DNA from: Thermoplasmata archaeon
Lineage (GTDB): Archaea; Thermoplasmatota; Thermoplasmata; Thermoplasmatales; Thermoplasmataceae
Length of the DNA stretch: 8,009 nt
Reading direction: 5' to 3'
NCBI GenBank assembly: GCA_021827885.1
Contig: JAKAUD010000141.1
Coordinates: forward strand, 1-8,009
The notes beneath the pieces were generated by a model. That model searched no databases, was not told the origin of the DNA, and saw only the letters and a program-made list of their open reading frames with translations. Shown piece by piece: positions 6,601 to 8,009 of this stretch. A program made the position numbers and the translations under genes. Position 1 is the first letter of the stretch; every line of letters starts with the position of its first letter.

Positions 6601-6735
6601 GCCTCTCTAAAGAGAACCATGCTCAGGAAAGGGATTCCAATCATATTAAACAAAAGATTGTTTTTAAAATTAATGTACTCGATTCCCAACGGTATTAATG
6701 CGAGAGAATCCAGAAATTATCACAACGGGATTTGA
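3649..6735 (+). CDS. carB: Carbamoyl-phosphate synthetase large subunit
   Basis: The 1028-residue protein makes carbamoyl phosphate from bicarbonate, ammonia and two ATP. Numbering is from ATG 3649. The first half has GSGPVVIGQSAEFDYAG (14-30), MGGQTALN (90-97) and the ATP-grasp metal ligands Gln284, Glu298 and Asn300 (EVNPR, then SRSSALASKASG). The oligomerisation region spans about 400-540. The second half repeats the fold with GSGPNRISQGLEYDFG (551-566), NPETVSTDYD (587-596), EEAGIHSGD (770-778) and Gln816, Glu828, Asn830. In this half EVNPR has become ELNAR. Both ATP-grasp units have RTSF where RPSF/RPSY is common. The C-terminal allosteric (MGS-like) domain after about residue 924 is only ~104 residues, against roughly 138 in Escherichia coli, and lacks a clear phosphate-binding loop, so effector control may be weak or different. 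It forms an operon with carA. Confidence 0.97.
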   Translation: MPKKSGIYRVLIIGSGPVVIGQSAEFDYAGSQAVRSLREEGIYTVLLNSNPATIQTDYEIADSIYIEPMELDVIVSIIEKENIDSLLCTMGGQTALNLLMEIEKAGLIEKYGLNVLGTQPDNIRNAEDRNEFHKKMISLGENIPDSAIITSSTWKDDAEHIKFYPFIARTSFSLGGKAGRIVENKMKAVAFFNEVFSDGDISEIEIEASLLGLKELEYEIIRDSSGNAICVCNMENLDPMGIHTGESIVVTPSLTLNDFEYYSMREHALKIAESLDIIGACNVQFALDQKNGMFYVVEVNPRTSRSSALASKASGYPIARIATKLCIGYLLSELKNPITGSSSASFEPSLDYVTVKIPKWPFEKFRSDISLGVSMKSTGEVMGIGRTFEEAMFKAIASLEDEQFGFDLDISLDKLEEYLKNPTHLRLRAIIQALNAGISVDKISEYSGWDIEILNRLNSAISMMKESRVNIEKLEHMKHLGIPDFIIAKYFKMSEREISAIRIEKGINSSMRMIDTSSNEFNSRSGYFYSTYFEKNDAPPLSPGNSVMIIGSGPNRISQGLEYDFGSVKTLLHLKRANIPTIMINSNPETVSTDYDVSGRLYFEPLKLEYIANIIEYEKPRGVIIQFSGQTGQNMAGDLAAIFGEEIILGTSPENIGKIEDRVIFSNAMNKLKLPQTEFRDCNGLHELLNKVEEIGFPVILRTSFIIGGSSVRVVESREELNKVVNEYERYNVSGRILANKFLENYDEMDIDFISNGKEYKIAGVSVHVEEAGIHSGDAVSLTGPNLVDAKTMSEIENILSKLTAFYSLKGFSNLQLAVKGDDIRIIELNARLSRSFSFICKATGIDWIRFGIDAILFGNLPEKSWEPVSFSAKIPIFPFKIFQKEDISVGPEMRSTGEVMVSGLTMEELWSKIGTYYGMRKGSDAKIVVYACEDDVLSLEHIFAKDERIKMFNTLEYEKMLEFVDDEKNMVFADLSDVNESRKASLKRTMLRKGIPIILNKRLFLKLMYSIPNGINARESRNYHNGI

Positions 6736-6754
6736 AGCTATGATTGTTTGAGAC

Positions 6755-6832
6755 ATGATTCCTGAGGAGATGTTTATGGAAAAATTCCGCGAAAGAAACA
6801 AATGCAATAATCCATGGAAATCTTACAACTAA
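6755..6832 (+). pseudogene. 25-codon ORF after carB, possible interrupted 5' end of a gene
   Basis: ATG 6755 opens 25 codons to TAA 6830-6832. An internal in-frame ATG at 6776 has a good Shine-Dalgarno (GAGGAG, 6764-6769, spacing 6), so translation may begin there. The peptide begins MIPEEMFMEKFRER and ends NNPWKSYN, a composition like the start of a real protein rather than random sequence. The frame stops a few bases after a TTAC (6823-6826) that may be the insertion point of the tnpB element, so the rest of the gene could lie beyond the right edge of the window. I do not recognise a family; a chance ORF is possible. Confidence 0.25.
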
Positions 6833-6836
6833 ATGA

Positions 6837-6858
6837 GCAAGAACGCCACTGGGCTTGC
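6837..6858. repeat. Bulged hairpin, candidate left-end palindrome of the tnpB element
   Basis: GCAA (6837-6840) pairs with TTGC (6855-6858), and GCC (6845-6847) pairs with GGC (6852-6854) around an ACTG loop. A GAAC bulge lies on the left arm. Imperfect subterminal hairpins of this shape are recognised by IS200/IS605 TnpA as single strands. It lies 52 bases before the tnpB start. Confidence 0.4.
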
Positions 6859-6880
6859 GATGTGGATGAATTGTGATAGG

Positions 6881-6894
6881 TTTTTTAATTATAA
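6881..6894 (+). promoter_or_regulatory. TATA-like promoter of tnpB
   Basis: TTTTTTAATTATAA is centred about 23 bases before GTG 6911, the spacing expected if transcription starts at the start codon and the mRNA is leaderless. No Shine-Dalgarno precedes the GTG, which agrees with this. Confidence 0.45.
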
Positions 6895-6910
6895 TGTGTT
6901 TGTGTAAATA

Positions 6911-8009
6911 GTGATTAAGGCTCTAAAAGTGCGATTATACCCGAACGAAACACAAACTGTGCTTCTTAAAAAGCACTTTGGATCCTGCCGTTTTGTCTGG
7001 AACTATTTTCTTGAGATCAGGAACAGGTACCATGCAGATCACAGGAATGAAGAGAAGAAGGGTCTAACTGCTTTCGATACCATGAAAATGCTCACCGAAC
7101 TCAAGAAAGAAAAGGACTGGCTGTATGAGATCAATGCACAAAGTCTCCAGCACTCTCTTGTAAAACTGGACATGGCATTCAAGTCATTCTTCAGGTATAA
7201 CACAGATTATCCCAATCTCCGTTCAAAGAAGGATAACCAGTATTTCATCGTGCCATCCGGTTTCAAGGCAGTTGAAAACAGGATGATCATTCCAAAATTC
7301 ATGGAAGGCATTGAATACAGGGACAAGACCGCAATCCCAGTTGAGATAAAGCAAGTGGTCATAACAAAGGATGTTAATCGTTATTATGCATCTATACAGT
7401 ACGAATTCGATGAAACGCCGGAGAAAGGAAGCGGTACAGCAGGCATAGACATGGGCATAAAGTCGTTTGCAACCCTGTCGGATGGATTGCAGGTAGAACC
7501 GTTGAACTCATACCGCAGCATGGAGAAGAAGCTGAAGAGGCAGCAGAAGAAGTTATCGAGAAAGAAGAAAGGATCAATGAACAGAAGAAAACAGATCGTG
7601 AGAGTGCAGAAGATACACCAACAGATAAGGGATACAAGAACGGACTTCAACCACAAGGTATCAACGGCGATAGTCAAGCACTATGGTACCGTTGTGGTTG
7701 AGAACCTGAACACATCGGGCATGATAAGGAATCACCATCTTTCAAAGAGCATAACAGATCAGGGATGGTCACAGTTCAAGGGAATGCTTGAATATAAAAT
7801 GGAATGGAGAAATGCCGAACTCATTGAGATCGGCAGATTCGATCCCTCATCGAAACTCTGTTCCCGTTGCGGAAACACAAAGCATGATCTGGAACTCTCA
7901 GTTCGGACATACCACTGTGATGCATGCAATCTCTCCATAGACAGGGATCTGAATGCAGCAATAAACATCCGTAACATCGGATTGATAAAGGTAGGGAAGG
8001 GCATTCCCG
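6911..8009 (+). CDS. tnpB: TnpB RNA-guided endonuclease of an IS200/IS605-type element, 3' end outside window
   Basis: GTG 6911 is the first start after an in-frame TAA at 6905, and 366 codons remain open to the window edge. The protein starts with the usual TnpB N-terminus (IKALKVRLYPNETQ), then FVWNYFLEIRNRYH and YPNLRSKKDNQYF. The RuvC nuclease residues are intact: Asp180 in GIDMGIKSFATLSDG, Glu264 in VVVENLN and Asp346 in DRDLNAAINI. The zinc-finger pairs are Cys317/Cys320 (LCSRCGN) and Cys336/Cys339 (YHCDACN). A basic region follows Asp180 (about 200-235). TnpB proteins cut DNA next to a short target-adjacent motif using an RNA from the element end, and promote retention of the element. 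Only a few dozen C-terminal residues seem to be missing. There are no internal stops, so it may be active. It has no tnpA partner in view and lies downstream of carAB in the same direction. Confidence 0.95.
   Translation, partial: MIKALKVRLYPNETQTVLLKKHFGSCRFVWNYFLEIRNRYHADHRNEEKKGLTAFDTMKMLTELKKEKDWLYEINAQSLQHSLVKLDMAFKSFFRYNTDYPNLRSKKDNQYFIVPSGFKAVENRMIIPKFMEGIEYRDKTAIPVEIKQVVITKDVNRYYASIQYEFDETPEKGSGTAGIDMGIKSFATLSDGLQVEPLNSYRSMEKKLKRQQKKLSRKKKGSMNRRKQIVRVQKIHQQIRDTRTDFNHKVSTAIVKHYGTVVVENLNTSGMIRNHHLSKSITDQGWSQFKGMLEYKMEWRNAELIEIGRFDPSSKLCSRCGNTKHDLELSVRTYHCDACNLSIDRDLNAAINIRNIGLIKVGKGIP

Larger units (their letters stand above)
6827..8009 (+). mobile_element. Left part of an IS200/IS605-superfamily tnpB element (IS1341-like, no tnpA seen)
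   Basis: A tnpB gene on the same strand as carAB fills the right end of the window, and no Y1 transposase (tnpA) lies between carB and tnpB. The left boundary is inferred. A bulged hairpin at 6837-6858 is typical of subterminal IS200/IS605 end structures, and the tetranucleotide TTAC just before it (6823-6826) is a known target in this superfamily (IS608). The base composition differs from carB: a hand count gives 59 G+C of 120 at 7441-7560, against 61 of 180 in carB blocks 5461-5520, 5881-5940 and 6481-6540. The right end and the omega/guide RNA region lie outside the window. The boundary is uncertain; the element identity is firm. Confidence 0.55.

Noticed and set aside
6834..6907. 24-codon ORF starting at ATG 6834 and ending just before tnpB
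   Set aside because: It runs through the candidate hairpin and the TATA-like box, has no Shine-Dalgarno, and shows no recognisable motif.
7384..7677. Overlapping minus-strand ORFs inside tnpB (including 7392-7637)
   Set aside because: They are Ser/Phe/Cys-rich shadows of the Lys/Arg-rich TnpB frame, which has intact catalytic motifs.

Overview
The window looks like archaeal DNA, most likely from a Thermoplasmata/Thermoplasmatales-type acidophile. This is inferred from several signs: A/T-rich TATA-like boxes placed about 23-26 bases before likely start points, mixed Shine-Dalgarno and apparently leaderless starts, TTG and GTG start codons, heavy AGG/AGA/ATA codon use, and an aldehyde dehydrogenase whose C-terminus resembles the lactaldehyde/glyceraldehyde dehydrogenase group. 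No rRNA or other phylogenetic marker is present, so the placement is moderate-confidence.

Region 1 (2-1680) holds the 3' part of an HxlR-type winged-helix regulator. It overlaps by 4 bases (ATGA) a complete NAD(P)-dependent aldehyde dehydrogenase with all catalytic residues, so the two are translationally coupled. Region 2 (1764-2168) is a small lysine-rich protein made of two tandem copies of a roughly 50-residue helical unit; I do not know its function. Region 3 (2169-2606) has no confident gene. It holds a weak short ORF, a hairpin followed by a T-run, an inverted repeat next to a TATA box, and a 24-codon upstream ORF whose stop codon overlaps the carA start.

Region 4 (2607-6735) is a complete carAB operon, encoding the glutaminase and synthetase subunits of carbamoyl-phosphate synthetase. 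This enzyme makes carbamoyl phosphate for arginine and pyrimidine synthesis. The two genes overlap by 26 bases, and carB has a strong Shine-Dalgarno inside the end of carA. The C-terminal allosteric domain of CarB is short and divergent.

Region 5 (6736-8009) starts with a 25-codon ORF that may be the interrupted 5' end of another gene. A bulged hairpin and a TATA-like box follow, then a tnpB gene (IS200/IS605 superfamily, RNA-guided nuclease type) that runs off the right edge with all RuvC catalytic residues and both zinc-finger cysteine pairs intact. No tnpA is visible. The tnpB DNA is clearly richer in G+C than carB, consistent with a mobile element inserted downstream of a housekeeping operon.

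I did not find an unmistakably new system. The most unusual features are the carA leader (inverted repeat, TATA and overlapping upstream ORF), the two-repeat small protein, and the left end of the tnpB element with a possibly interrupted target ORF.
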